In this document: one piece after another, positions 16,833 to 25,395 of the stretch
How the letters are laid out: each line of letters opens with the position of its first letter
Position numbering within the stretch: position 1 is the stretch's first letter
Origin: Oscillospiraceae bacterium
Lineage (GTDB): Bacteria; Bacillota; Clostridia; Oscillospirales; Ruminococcaceae
Assembly: GCA_017505635.1 (NCBI GenBank)
Contig: JAFVOU010000029.1
Location: 62,001 to 126,000 of the forward strand
DNA: 64,000 nucleotides
Direction of reading: 5' to 3'
Notes under the pieces: generated by a model
Databases searched by the model: none
What the model was told of the DNA's origin: nothing
Seen by the model: the letters and a program-made list of their open reading frames with translations, nothing else
Made by a program: the position numbers and the translations under genes

Positions 16833-18455
16833 TTACGCCATATGAGGATATGTGTGGTCAACTGGCGGATTGTAGTTTTCGGTAATTGTACGTGCTGTCA
16901 CCCAGCGCATAAGGTTGAGATGGCTGCCTGCTTTATCATTTGTACCGCTTTTTCTGCCGCCGCCAAATGGCTGCTGACCAACCACTGCACCTGTAGTTTT
17001 GTCGTTTACATAGATGTTGCCTGCAGCATATGTAAGGGCTTTGAGCATCTTTTCGATAACAAAACGGTCACTTGCAAAAATAGAACCTGTAAGTGCATAC
17101 GGTGATGTTTCGTTGCAGATTGCCAGTGTTTCGTCCAGCTTGTCATCATCATATACATAAACTGTCAGCACAGGTCCGAATATTTCGTTGACCATACTTT
17201 CATAATATGGTGTTTTTGCACGGATGATTGTAGGACGTACAAACCAACCTTTACTGTCGTCACATACACCGCCTGCAACGATTTCAGCTTCTTCAGAAGC
17301 TTTTGCACGGTCGATGTAACCCTTGATATTTTTGTAGGAACGTTCGTGGATAACAGCACACATAAAGTTTGAAAAATCTTCAGGTGAACCCATTTTAATA
17401 TTTTCTACTGTTTCAATCAGTTCATCCTTGATTTCATCATAAACAGACTGTGGAATATATGCGCGTGAACATGCAGAACATTTCTGTCCCTGATATTCAA
17501 AAGCACCACGGATAAGTGCTGTGATAAGTGCTTTTTTGTCACAGCTTGCATGAGCAAACAAAAAGTCCTTGCCCCCTGTTTCACCAACCATACGGGGATA
17601 TTCCTTTAATCCGTCGATACCGTTTGCCACCTGCTTCCAGATTGTGTTGAAAACACCCGTTGAGCCTGTAAAATGGATACCGCCAAGATGACCGCTTTTG
17701 ATTGCTGTATCGGTCAGATTTGGCCCTGCGCAAGGCACAAAGTTGATTACACCTGCAGGCAGGCCTGCCTCCATAAGTATCTGCATAAACATATAGCTGG
17801 ACAAAATGGCATATTCGCTTGGCTTCCACAGCACAGTGTTGCCCATAAGTGCAGGAGATGTGCACAGGTTGCCGCCGATTGCAGTAAAATTGAAGGGAGC
17901 GATTGCAAGAATAACCCCTTCAACAGGTCGGTATTCCATACGGTTTACGCTGGACACCGTTCTGTTTGGCTGCTGTGAATAGATTGTGCTCATAAAGTAG
18001 GTGTTGAAGCGCAGAAAGTCGATAAGTTCGCAGGCGGCATCAATTTCTGCCTGATGGACAGTTTTGGACTGGCAAACCATATTTGCCGCATTTATCTGAT
18101 AGCGGTATTTTTCGCTTAACAACTGTGCGGCACGGTTGAACACTGCTGCACGGTGGTCGCAGGGCAGGCGCATCCAGCTTTCCTTTGCTTTAAGGGCAGA
18201 TTCAATGGCTGCTTCTATTTCCTTTTCCCCTGCCATATGCACACGGGCAATCACCTTTTTGTTGTCGTGGGGAGCAGTGATTTCCATAATCTCTTCGGTG
18301 TAAACAGGCTTGCCGTCGATAATAACAGGCACTTCCATAACAATGTCGCGGATTTCGGTCAGCGCCGCCTGTATCTTTTCTCTTTCAGGCGAGCCTTTTG
18401 CATAGGTCTGCACCTTTTCGTTTTCTGGCTGAGGGAAACTGTAGATTGTATTCAT
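16833..18455 (-). CDS. pruA: L-glutamate gamma-semialdehyde (P5C) dehydrogenase
   Basis: 540-residue aldehyde dehydrogenase that oxidises glutamate semialdehyde/P5C to glutamate with NAD(P)+. The N-terminal extension (about 50 residues, PQPENEKVQTYAKGSPERE) and overall length match the P5C dehydrogenase branch. Key sites are the nucleotide-binding segments APFNFTAIGG and FTGSTGVF, the general base in GETGGKD, the catalytic cysteine in GQKCSACSRAY, NEIFGPVLTVYVY, and the terminal GGGRKSGTNDKAG loop. The start is the ATG at 18455 after AAAGGAG. It is monocistronic here, with no proline dehydrogenase neighbour, and a palindrome sits in its leader. Confidence 0.92.
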   Translation of the reverse strand: MNTIYSFPQPENEKVQTYAKGSPEREKIQAALTEIRDIVMEVPVIIDGKPVYTEEIMEITAPHDNKKVIARVHMAGEKEIEAAIESALKAKESWMRLPCDHRAAVFNRAAQLLSEKYRYQINAANMVCQSKTVHQAEIDAACELIDFLRFNTYFMSTIYSQQPNRTVSSVNRMEYRPVEGVILAIAPFNFTAIGGNLCTSPALMGNTVLWKPSEYAILSSYMFMQILMEAGLPAGVINFVPCAGPNLTDTAIKSGHLGGIHFTGSTGVFNTIWKQVANGIDGLKEYPRMVGETGGKDFLFAHASCDKKALITALIRGAFEYQGQKCSACSRAYIPQSVYDEIKDELIETVENIKMGSPEDFSNFMCAVIHERSYKNIKGYIDRAKASEEAEIVAGGVCDDSKGWFVRPTIIRAKTPYYESMVNEIFGPVLTVYVYDDDKLDETLAICNETSPYALTGSIFASDRFVIEKMLKALTYAAGNIYVNDKTTGAVVGQQPFGGGRKSGTNDKAGSHLNLMRWVTARTITENYNPPVDHTYPHMA

Positions 18456-18478
18456 AATAACATCTCCTTTGCTGTGTG

Positions 18479-18502
18479 TTTTGTGTACAGCAATACACAA
18501 AA
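18479..18502. promoter_or_regulatory. palindromic operator candidate upstream of pruA
   Basis: TTTTGTGTA-N6-TACACAAAA, perfect 9-bp arms, 23 nt upstream of the pruA ATG. Spacing resembles Crp-type sites, and the Crp-family regulator gene is 2 kb away, but the half-site differs from the one at 15709-15732. Confidence 0.5.
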
Positions 18503-18950
18503 CTAATGTGTAATTAACGTCGATGTTTTCAAAATACCACAGATTTTTTTGTTGTCAAACGACCTGAAAACGGGTAAAAAGGCGATTTTTAGTACCTTGA
18601 ATAACTGTTCTCCAGACCACAGAATAGACCGCAGTATACAGTATTATTGGTGCAATATTGTGATGCAGTTTTATTGCAATAAATAATCTGCAATTTATAA
18701 TGTAAACAAGTTAAAGATATAAATAAAAAATGGAACAATTACACCATGTGCAACTACTCCATTTATTGATTTTAAAAATCCCAAATATCAATCTGTTCGA
18801 CATATTCAAATTTATCTAACTGCTTTGTTTATAAATATATTATATCATACTCAACTGCATAATGTATATTTAGATTTTTTAATATTCACAGTAACAGAAT
18901 CTACATAAAATTAATTTATTTTCAGAACTAAACGAACAAAAAAATAATAT
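18503..18950. other. AT-rich non-coding stretch
   Basis: About 450 nt between the pruA upstream region and repeat copy B. No gene or clear promoter was identified. On the minus strand a short frame ends in KFEYVEQIDIWDF and stop near 18780, which could be the tail of a lost gene, followed by a weak hairpin (ATGGA ... TCCAT); the frame is only 18 codons and cannot be assigned. Confidence 0.4.
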
Positions 18951-19843
18951 AAAGGAAACAAGCGGCCGCGCAGGGACGTTTGTTTCCTTTTTTATATATA
19001 AAACAATCCAATACTCCTTAATCGTTCACAAGCACAGTTAACCAACTGCATCCACCCTAACCCAAAGGCATCTATTTTTGTCCACCTATTCCAACCGCAT
19101 TTTTCGCGTGTTTTGCGTGTTTTCCCTTTTCCACAAGGGAAAAGTCCGACCAGAGTCACGTGTTTTTTGACATGTTTCCACGTGTTTTTTGCGGGCAACA
19201 ACGAATCCCACGCCACTCTCCTTTCCAGCAAAACAAAGCTTTTTTGCCACACTACCGGCCACTGCTGTCCCCTCGGTCATAACAACTCCAACAATACTTT
19301 TCCTATATAATAACAAACGAACATTGCTGAATATGCAGTAAAATTGACACCTACTGTTACAGACGGCAGCGGATAAATTGGTTTTTACAGACACTGCTAA
19401 ATTTATCAATTTGGTAATGTTTGCTATGAGTTATTTTACAACTGTCCCCTATTTTAGCTGTTTTATTCACTGTCTCAATAATGGATGGTGTCGGTATGAC
19501 GGCACCCGTCATTAACGCGCCGACAGCTAAAGGTGATAAAAAATATATACCATTCGGCCGAAAAAAAGCTCTTTTGGATTTTCTTGGCATCCCGTCTCCC
19601 AAGCTCATTTCTCCAAGCCAATCCATATGGTTTTGGACGTGTAAATGAAAGGCTATGCGTCGCCTCCACCATTCATTCCCTCGTCAATGGGAAAATTAAA
19701 TAATCCCTGCTTTTGCTAAGCTCAGGCTTGGCTAAAGGCAGGGATTGTTGCTTTTGGTAAGGAAATTCATAGAATAGTTTAAAAACGGCTTTTGGCTAGG
19801 ATTGGCTGGGTGAATTGAATGTATACTTGTTTTGGTAAGTAAA
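18951..19843. repeat. dispersed repeat, copy B, with embedded tmRNA 3' tail
   Basis: About 890 bp, similar along its whole length to 10404-11273, with small indels and substitutions. It starts with the same hairpin (AAAGGAAACAAGCG...), contains the tmRNA-tail 14-mer at 19658-19671 and the terminator hairpin AATCCCTGC/GCAGGGATT, and extends ~25 nt further into the tmRNA flank homology than copy A. No conserved reading frame. Confidence 0.8.
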
Positions 19844-19885
19844 ATGATTTAAAATTCACTACAAACCCGGATTATATATAATACG

Positions 19886-19920
19886 CAAAAAATGCTCCTG
19901 AGAAATTCAGGAGCATTTTT
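19886..19920 (-). terminator. terminator of the cobamide operon
   Basis: AAATGCTCCTG and CAGGAGCATTT form an 11-bp stem with a 7-nt loop, T-rich on both sides, 11 nt beyond the stop codon of the TIM-barrel gene. It ends the long minus-strand corrinoid locus. Confidence 0.85.
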
Positions 19921-19931
19921 GTTTATTATAA

Positions 19932-20894
19932 TCATCTGTCCAAAAACGAATTCTGCAATTTAACCGAATATTTTCTTTCATCCATTGTTTTATCACTGAA
20001 CTCATACACCACATAATCAGGGTTAATTTTACTGATAATGCCTTTAACACTTTCGTGGGCAAAAGGTTTATGGGCGTCAACACGCATAACGTATTCGTAG
20101 CTTTGGGCAAATCTTTCCCAGAAATCTTCTTTTATCTGCATATCGTTTTTATAAAACTCTTTTGCAAATTCTCCTTCAAGTGTGCCGTGAAGATGCACCC
20201 CTTTGACATAATTCAAAAGATCAGTGTGCAAATCCAGCATTTTGTGGATATATTCTGCGGCTTCTGACCAATTGCTTAAATCCTTATTGGTGTGCATAAG
20301 ATGACCGATATCCAGCATTATACCTTTGTTTTGATATTCGATTTTATCCAGCATATATCTTGTAAGCTGCGGATTTGTAAAATCAAATCCCTGCCACCAC
20401 AGATTTTCCAGCAACAGTGTAAATGTGTAGTTTTTGTCTTTGAACAAGCTGTTTGCCACCTGGCACAAAGCATCAATAACCTCTTTGTGTGAATATTTAA
20501 ACTGACCTGTGAGTGTTTCGGTTGTTCCGATTTCCACAACATGCATTACAACATACTCAGCGCCAATCTGCTGTGCAAAATCCAGCTGGAATTCAATCTG
20601 ACTGTAAACAGCATCAAAACTGTCACCGTCATAAAACTGCTGCCATACTTCTTTGCCACCATATTCTTTATCCAAAGCGGCAAAATCACCTTTGTACAAA
20701 TCCATCCAGGCATTGAAGAAAGGCAGATGCAGACCGATAACCTTGCTGTTGTCTATTTCAACAGGATAATCCCCTGCGCAGATAACTTCATACCCGTCAA
20801 GGCTTGTTTTGGCTAAAAAATTATTCAGTTTTTCCCTGTCACAGTAATCCTGCAGACAATCTTTGTTTGCGATAAGATTGGTTAAAAATTTCAT
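19932..20894 (-). CDS. TIM-barrel protein of the xylose-isomerase-like superfamily
   Basis: 320 residues, with the (beta/alpha)8 pattern of sugar-phosphate isomerase/epimerase proteins: GAEYVVMHVVE, TLLLENLWW, NKGIMLDIGHLMHT and GVHLHGT supply the Glu/His/Asp residues that bind metal in the family. It starts 3 nt after cobC and has no own ribosome site, so it is translated with that gene as the last member of the cobT-cobU-cobS-cobC unit. Its part in corrinoid metabolism is unknown; it could process the ribazole or sugar side of the nucleotide loop, but this is a guess from position. Confidence 0.75.
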   Translation of the reverse strand: MKFLTNLIANKDCLQDYCDREKLNNFLAKTSLDGYEVICAGDYPVEIDNSKVIGLHLPFFNAWMDLYKGDFAALDKEYGGKEVWQQFYDGDSFDAVYSQIEFQLDFAQQIGAEYVVMHVVEIGTTETLTGQFKYSHKEVIDALCQVANSLFKDKNYTFTLLLENLWWQGFDFTNPQLTRYMLDKIEYQNKGIMLDIGHLMHTNKDLSNWSEAAEYIHKMLDLHTDLLNYVKGVHLHGTLEGEFAKEFYKNDMQIKEDFWERFAQSYEYVMRVDAHKPFAHESVKGIISKINPDYVVYEFSDKTMDERKYSVKLQNSFLDR

Positions 20895-20897
20895 AGT

Positions 20898-21452
20898 TTA
20901 TAAAGTAGTATATTTGTTGTTTTCAATCAGATACCCGTGGCCCGGTTGTGGCTGCCACTGGTATCTGTTTTTGTTTTCTTCTTTAAAATAATTTGCCATT
21001 ATGCTGGCAATAACACCGCCGTGAGTGATAATAACAGTGTCTTTATCTGTACCTTTGATTTCTGCAAATGCAACGAGCACACGTTTTTCCATCTGTGCGC
21101 CGCTTTCACCTTCAGGGGGAATATTGGTGTGATTATCCCCATCCAGCCATTGCTGATATTCAGCTGTGTCCTTTAACTCATTATAACTCTTCATTTCAAA
21201 AATGCCAAAGTCAATTTCTTTAAAACGGCTGTCGATAACGTGTGGTATATCACCAAACAGAATTTTCAGTGTTTCTTCGGTACGCTTCATACCGCTTGTG
21301 ATAAAGCACACTTTGCTTTTGTCTATGTCATATTTTATTTTGGCAAGTTCTTCCCTGCCTTTTTGTGACAATGGCAAATCCGTACTGCCGCAATAGAGGT
21401 GTTGTTCGTTGGCTTCGGTCAATCCGTGACGGATAAGATAAATTTTACTCAT
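20898..21452 (-). CDS. cobC: alpha-ribazole phosphatase (histidine phosphatase family)
   Basis: 184-residue phosphoglycerate-mutase-like phosphatase. The catalytic RHG is in YLIRHGLTEANE near residue 9, a Glu/Arg pair in KEIDFGIFE, and the second catalytic histidine in VIITHGGV. In the nucleotide-loop pathway CobC removes the 5'-phosphate of alpha-ribazole-5'-phosphate or adenosylcobalamin-5'-phosphate. The ATG at 21452 overlaps the stop of the upstream cobU-like gene by 4 nt (ATGA), so it is coupled; the open frame extends upstream into that gene. Assignment to CobC rests on fold plus location among cobTUS. Confidence 0.85.
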   Translation of the reverse strand: MSKIYLIRHGLTEANEQHLYCGSTDLPLSQKGREELAKIKYDIDKSKVCFITSGMKRTEETLKILFGDIPHVIDSRFKEIDFGIFEMKSYNELKDTAEYQQWLDGDNHTNIPPEGESGAQMEKRVLVAFAEIKGTDKDTVIITHGGVIASIMANYFKEENKNRYQWQPQPGHGYLIENNKYTTL

Positions 21453-21823
21453 TTTAATTTCTGTTCCAATCCGCAGAATATTCTTGTTACAGTTTCTGCT
21501 TCTTTTGAAAGATACTGGCAGAGTCTGCCTGTTTCCTGACGCCATTTACGGTTTTCTGCCCCCATTGGCACTACACCGCAGAAGATATCACAGCAGATAA
21601 CAATCTTGTCGCTCCACAAATGTCTGTTATGTTTAAAAAACTCAACAGCATCAATATTGTTCTGTACACAGGAAAAGGTGAATTTTTCAAGGTCTGCTAC
21701 ACATTTTTTTGAAAAATCAATTTCCACACTGTCACAGATATGTATATCTGCTTCTGTTAAATTATATTTTTCCTTTGCATATTGGATTTTCCCCTGATAT
21801 GCACCACCGATTATAAGTTCCAT
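21449..21823 (-). CDS. short CobU-like protein with altered P-loop
   Basis: 124 residues. The N-terminus MELIIGGAYQGKIQYAKEKY looks like the CobU P-loop, but the Ser/Thr after the Lys is replaced by Ile. The C-terminus GVVPMGAENRKWRQETGRLC matches the end of CobU (IVP...R.WR...GR). The central part, including the guanylylation histidine region of a ~180-residue CobU, is largely missing. A full CobU is encoded two genes upstream. Context: 8 nt after cobS, 4-nt overlap with cobC. It may be a degenerate paralogue kept for a regulatory or partner role; kinase activity looks doubtful. Confidence 0.65.
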   Translation of the reverse strand: MELIIGGAYQGKIQYAKEKYNLTEADIHICDSVEIDFSKKCVADLEKFTFSCVQNNIDAVEFFKHNRHLWSDKIVICCDIFCGVVPMGAENRKWRQETGRLCQYLSKEAETVTRIFCGLEQKLK

Positions 21824-21831
21824 ATTATCTC

Positions 21832-22569
21832 CTAAAGCAAAGCAAGAACAAGTACACCACAGAATTCTGATGTAGTGAGTGCATATCCTGCTACATCGCC
21901 ATTTACACCTTCAAGGCTTTTGTATGCTTTTGAAAGAGCCAAAGCATAGCCCGCAATTACTGCTAAAACAGCTATTGCTTTTTTACCGCAAACAATAAAG
22001 GACAAAACAAGTATTAAAAGCAACTGTGCTGTTAACACAACAATCTGACCTTTGCTTTTTGAAACACCAACATATTGGCTTTCGCTGATTTTTTTGAATG
22101 TATTTAATACAAGTGATGAACAGCATCTGCTGACTATCGGTATAAACACAAGCGCTGCTGCATTTGTCAGTTTCATTGATGCAAATACCGCAAACTGACC
22201 TATGAAAAGTATTATACAGCCAATCACTGCAAAGGCTCCAACGTGGGAATCCTTTAAAATATCACGGCGTTTTTCAAGGTTTCGGTAAGATTTAACTGCA
22301 TCGGTAACGTCCATAAAACCGTCAAGGTGGATATATCCCGAAATTACAAAAGGATAAACCGCAAGAATAAAGGCTGTTAAAAAAATCGGGATATTTAAAA
22401 ACAGACAAAGTTTTGCCATAACAAACCACAACAGCCCTATCTCTGCACCTATAAAAGGCAAAAACAAAAGCTGTTTGTCCCTTGCATTTTCGTCCCATAT
22501 TTTCATTGGGCAAGGTATTGCGCAGAACATAGACTGACACATAAAAAATGCATTAAAGTATTGTTTCAT
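21832..22569 (-). CDS. cobS: adenosylcobinamide-GDP ribazoletransferase (cobalamin synthase)
   Basis: 245-residue integral membrane enzyme that joins adenosylcobinamide-GDP and alpha-ribazole(-phosphate). The family motif HLDGFMDVTDA is present near residue 80, and the rest is a series of hydrophobic helices ending in GDVAGYALTTSEF. The ATG at 22569 lies 17 nt inside the end of cobU. Length and motifs are normal. It acts at the inner face of the cytoplasmic membrane. Confidence 0.93.
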   Translation of the reverse strand: MKQYFNAFFMCQSMFCAIPCPMKIWDENARDKQLLFLPFIGAEIGLLWFVMAKLCLFLNIPIFLTAFILAVYPFVISGYIHLDGFMDVTDAVKSYRNLEKRRDILKDSHVGAFAVIGCIILFIGQFAVFASMKLTNAAALVFIPIVSRCCSSLVLNTFKKISESQYVGVSKSKGQIVVLTAQLLLILVLSFIVCGKKAIAVLAVIAGYALALSKAYKSLEGVNGDVAGYALTTSEFCGVLVLALL

Positions 22570-23110
22570 AAATATCTTTCCCTTTATGTACTGTGGCGTT
22601 GCCAAAGTTCATTTCTATAACAATATCAGCATATATCGCAATATTGTTTCCTATATCTGCAAGTGATTTGCGGAAAAGTTCTGTGCTTTCATCATAGATT
22701 TCAGCGTCAGAAAAAATATAGTCACTCACAATAACAATATTATTAACTGTTTCTGCAAGCTGTCTTATATCTTTTATACAACGTTCTTCCGCTTTGATAT
22801 CAACACCGATATTTCCAAAATCACCATACATTTCATTCGTAAGCAAAGCTGTTACACTGTCCAGCATAAATGTGCCGTTTTTATCAGTTGTGTTAAGAAC
22901 GGTAACAATATCTGTTCCGCATTCCACAGTATCAAAACCCATATCCGCCCTGTCTTCTATATGCAGGCGGATTTTTTCTTTGTCCTCTGCATCGGAAGGT
23001 ATCATTGTAGCTACATAATAAAGCGGATTATCTTTCGATAATGCTTTTGATATATTCTGTGCAAGTGAAGATTTGCCACTTTTACTGCCTCCGCAGATAA
23101 AAACGATCAT
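22553..23110 (-). CDS. cobU: adenosylcobinamide kinase / guanylyltransferase
   Basis: 185 residues, full length. It phosphorylates adenosylcobinamide and transfers GMP to it. The P-loop GGSKSGKSSLAQNI begins at residue 7; YYVATM, RIRLHIEDRADMGF-like and VTALLTNEMYGD segments follow, and the C-terminus has the IGNNIAIYADIV region. It overlaps cobT by 4 nt and cobS by 17 nt, so the three are translationally coupled. Confidence 0.92.
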   Translation of the reverse strand: MIVFICGGSKSGKSSLAQNISKALSKDNPLYYVATMIPSDAEDKEKIRLHIEDRADMGFDTVECGTDIVTVLNTTDKNGTFMLDSVTALLTNEMYGDFGNIGVDIKAEERCIKDIRQLAETVNNIVIVSDYIFSDAEIYDESTELFRKSLADIGNNIAIYADIVIEMNFGNATVHKGKDIYETIL

Positions 23111-24195
23111 CCTTTCGCCTCCACAGAAAACTTGTCTCCCTTGCGGATTTCTTCAAGATAATCATCATTTATACCCGCATTTTCAAAGGTTGCCATATTG
23201 TTGATAACAGCGCAGGCAGCTTCCACAATTTCAAAAGCAAGCGGGCAACCGCTGCCCTCACCAAGTCGCATACCCAAAAGCAACATTGGCTGCAGATCCA
23301 TTTCATCCATAGCAAGCTTATAGCCAATTTCGTAGGAAGCGTGGCTTGGTATAAAATATTCCTTTGCGGTTGGGCATATTTTATATGCACACAGTGCCGC
23401 AACAGCAGAGATAAAGCCGTCAATCACAACGGGTTTGCGGTTTGCGGCACAGCCAAGAAATGCACCGCACATTGCTGCAATATCAAAACCGCCTACCTTG
23501 CACAGCACATCAATAACATCGTTTTTATCAGGCTTGTTTATTTCTATAGCGCGCTTTATAACCTGCTTTTTCTTTGCAAAACTGTCATCGGTTATGCCGC
23601 CGCCACGGCCTGTAACCGCATCAATATCAGCACCAAGAATAACAGATAACACCGCCGATGATGTGGTTGTGTTGCCAATGCCCATTTCGCCTATGCCGTA
23701 GATATCGCTGTCGGTATCTGCCACAAGCTGTGCACCAATAAGTATTGCTTTTTCAGCGTCACTTCGTGCCATGGCAGGGCCTTTGGCAATATTGTTTGTA
23801 CCGTAAGCTATTTTTCGGTTTAAAACAGCAGGTTCTTTTATATCTGCATTTACACCAACATCACACACTGTAATAAAATTACCGAAATGCTTTGCAAGAA
23901 CAGATGCCCCTGTTTTTGCACGGGTGAGGTTTATTGTCTGCTGAAGTGTAACCGATTGTGGGGCAGATGCAACGCCTTCCTCCACCACACCGTTATCTGC
24001 CGCAAATACAATCAGATGTTTTTTGTCTAAAGTATTGTGCATCTTGCCTGTTATGCCAGCAAGCTGAATGGATAAATCTTCAAGCCTTGCAAGGCTTTTG
24101 GGCGGTTTTGCAAGGGATTGCTGATAGCTTTCCGCCTTGGCCATTGCATATTCATCAAGTGGTTTTATTCTGTTTAAAAGTTCACTGATTGTCAT
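23107..24195 (-). CDS. cobT: nicotinate-nucleotide--dimethylbenzimidazole phosphoribosyltransferase
   Basis: 362 residues, normal CobT length. It activates the lower-ligand base to its alpha-ribotide. Motifs are KPPKSLARLEDL near residue 31, FAADNGVVEEGV, the TGRGGGITDD loop, PVVIDGFISA and the catalytic-glutamate region RLGEGSGCPLA near residue 312. It starts 11 nt after the Cys-rich small protein gene and overlaps cobU by 4 nt. Which lower ligand is used cannot be deduced. Confidence 0.95.
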   Translation of the reverse strand: MTISELLNRIKPLDEYAMAKAESYQQSLAKPPKSLARLEDLSIQLAGITGKMHNTLDKKHLIVFAADNGVVEEGVASAPQSVTLQQTINLTRAKTGASVLAKHFGNFITVCDVGVNADIKEPAVLNRKIAYGTNNIAKGPAMARSDAEKAILIGAQLVADTDSDIYGIGEMGIGNTTTSSAVLSVILGADIDAVTGRGGGITDDSFAKKKQVIKRAIEINKPDKNDVIDVLCKVGGFDIAAMCGAFLGCAANRKPVVIDGFISAVAALCAYKICPTAKEYFIPSHASYEIGYKLAMDEMDLQPMLLLGMRLGEGSGCPLAFEIVEAACAVINNMATFENAGINDDYLEEIRKGDKFSVEAKG

Positions 24196-24206
24196 TTTCT
24201 CAAACC

Positions 24207-24476
24207 TTAGTCATCTTTCTTTTTTGCAAGTTCCACAATTTCAAAAAATTTTGAGTTGATGTACTGATATCCGTTTTCGCTGTGTGGGATAAGGCACTGT
24301 GAGCAGTCCTTTATTCCCATTTCAATATAGCGGAAATTTCCTCCGCACTTATCCCCAAGTGCATAAAGCGGACAGTAGCAAAACATACAGTTGAAATCCT
24401 CGTCATTTTCCACCTTGTGGCAAGGAAAGTATCCGCAGGATGTGTTTTTGTAATAGCAGAAGCTGTTTTCCTTCAT
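24207..24476 (-). CDS. cysteine-rich small-domain protein
   Basis: 89 residues with nine cysteines arranged in pairs and clusters: FCYYKNTSCGYFPCHK, NCMFCYCPLY, DKCGGNF and DCSQCLIPH. This is the layout of the Cys-rich small domain family, thought to bind metal and often encoded beside cobalamin genes. The ATG at 24476 follows GGAG; an in-frame alternative upstream lies in the end of the T-component gene. Cytosolic, no signal peptide. Possible roles are metal or corrinoid handling between import and CobT/CobU; no biochemical function is known to me. Confidence 0.75.
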   Translation of the reverse strand: MKENSFCYYKNTSCGYFPCHKVENDEDFNCMFCYCPLYALGDKCGGNFRYIEMGIKDCSQCLIPHSENGYQYINSKFFEIVELAKKKDD

Positions 24477-24493
24477 AACAATTCTCCTTATAT

Positions 24494-25393
24494 TCAAGCA
24501 ATGGTATCTTCAAATGTTTTGTTTTTGCTGAAATCACTTTTTGCAGTTGCATATATCTGCAAGGTCATCGGCAGCAGACAGTAGAAAGCATAAACCACAT
24601 AAAATACATAACTTAAAACTGTTATCGGGTTCATAATTATATGCGGATTTATAAGCATCTTTGTCTGGTCCAGCATAATGCCCATTGCAATAACTGTAAG
24701 GCAGGCAAACATTGTGATAACCACACTTCTGTCGCGGTTGTCAAAACGGTAGAGCGAATATGCTGTTCTGCCCTTTAATGTGTAACCACGGCTTTTCATA
24801 CTCATACCGCTTTCCACAAAGTTTTCCAAAGACCATGTGATAACAATGGAACATACACGGATTGCATTTCTGATTTTTGTAAATATATTTCCCTGACCAA
24901 CACCACGGCCTATGGAAGTCTGCGCCTTGTTTACACGGCTGAATCTGACCACGATTTGCGGAGTGAATCTGAGAAAAATGGATACAAAAAGAGATAATCG
25001 TGGCCAGATTCTGCCAAGGAGGTAGATAATCTTATCGCTTGAAACAATTTTTACGGTGCAGTAAAACCACATTGCACCGCTTGCAATATGTATGCCTTTT
25101 ACAAAACCTGCATATACGCTTTCCAGCGTTATAGCATTGCCGATAAAGTTAAAAGCAAGGTTTGTTACACCAAAGTGGTTGTAGAAAGAATAGTAAAAGG
25201 CGTAGAAAATTATAAAAATAAAAGCAAGAATATTAAGTATAAGTGCTTTGGCTTTGCCGAGATAGCTGGAATAGATAAATGCACAGATATATCCCACAAG
25301 CAGAAATACCGGCTGTGTAAACATAAAACTGAAAGCAATTACACTGGTAAAAAATATAAAGTTTATGGCCGGATGATAGCTGTCAAACTTCAA
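24494..25393 (-). CDS. ecfT: ECF transporter transmembrane (T) component, copy 2
   Basis: 299-residue membrane protein of the EcfT/CbiQ family with about six helices. The coupling-helix signature is seen as SGMSMKSRGYTLKGR, the conserved Arg-Gly motif that contacts the ATPase groove; a second Arg-rich coupling segment is in RVNKAQTSIGRG. The start is TTG at 25393, preceded by GGAGGG at good spacing. It follows the S component by 2 nt. A second T component (27749-28636) of related sequence begins DTYHPAVNF, against DSYHPAINF here. Confidence 0.88.
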   Translation of the reverse strand: MKFDSYHPAINFIFFTSVIAFSFMFTQPVFLLVGYICAFIYSSYLGKAKALILNILAFIFIIFYAFYYSFYNHFGVTNLAFNFIGNAITLESVYAGFVKGIHIASGAMWFYCTVKIVSSDKIIYLLGRIWPRLSLFVSIFLRFTPQIVVRFSRVNKAQTSIGRGVGQGNIFTKIRNAIRVCSIVITWSLENFVESGMSMKSRGYTLKGRTAYSLYRFDNRDRSVVITMFACLTVIAMGIMLDQTKMLINPHIIMNPITVLSYVFYVVYAFYCLLPMTLQIYATAKSDFSKNKTFEDTIA

Positions 25394-25395
25394 AA

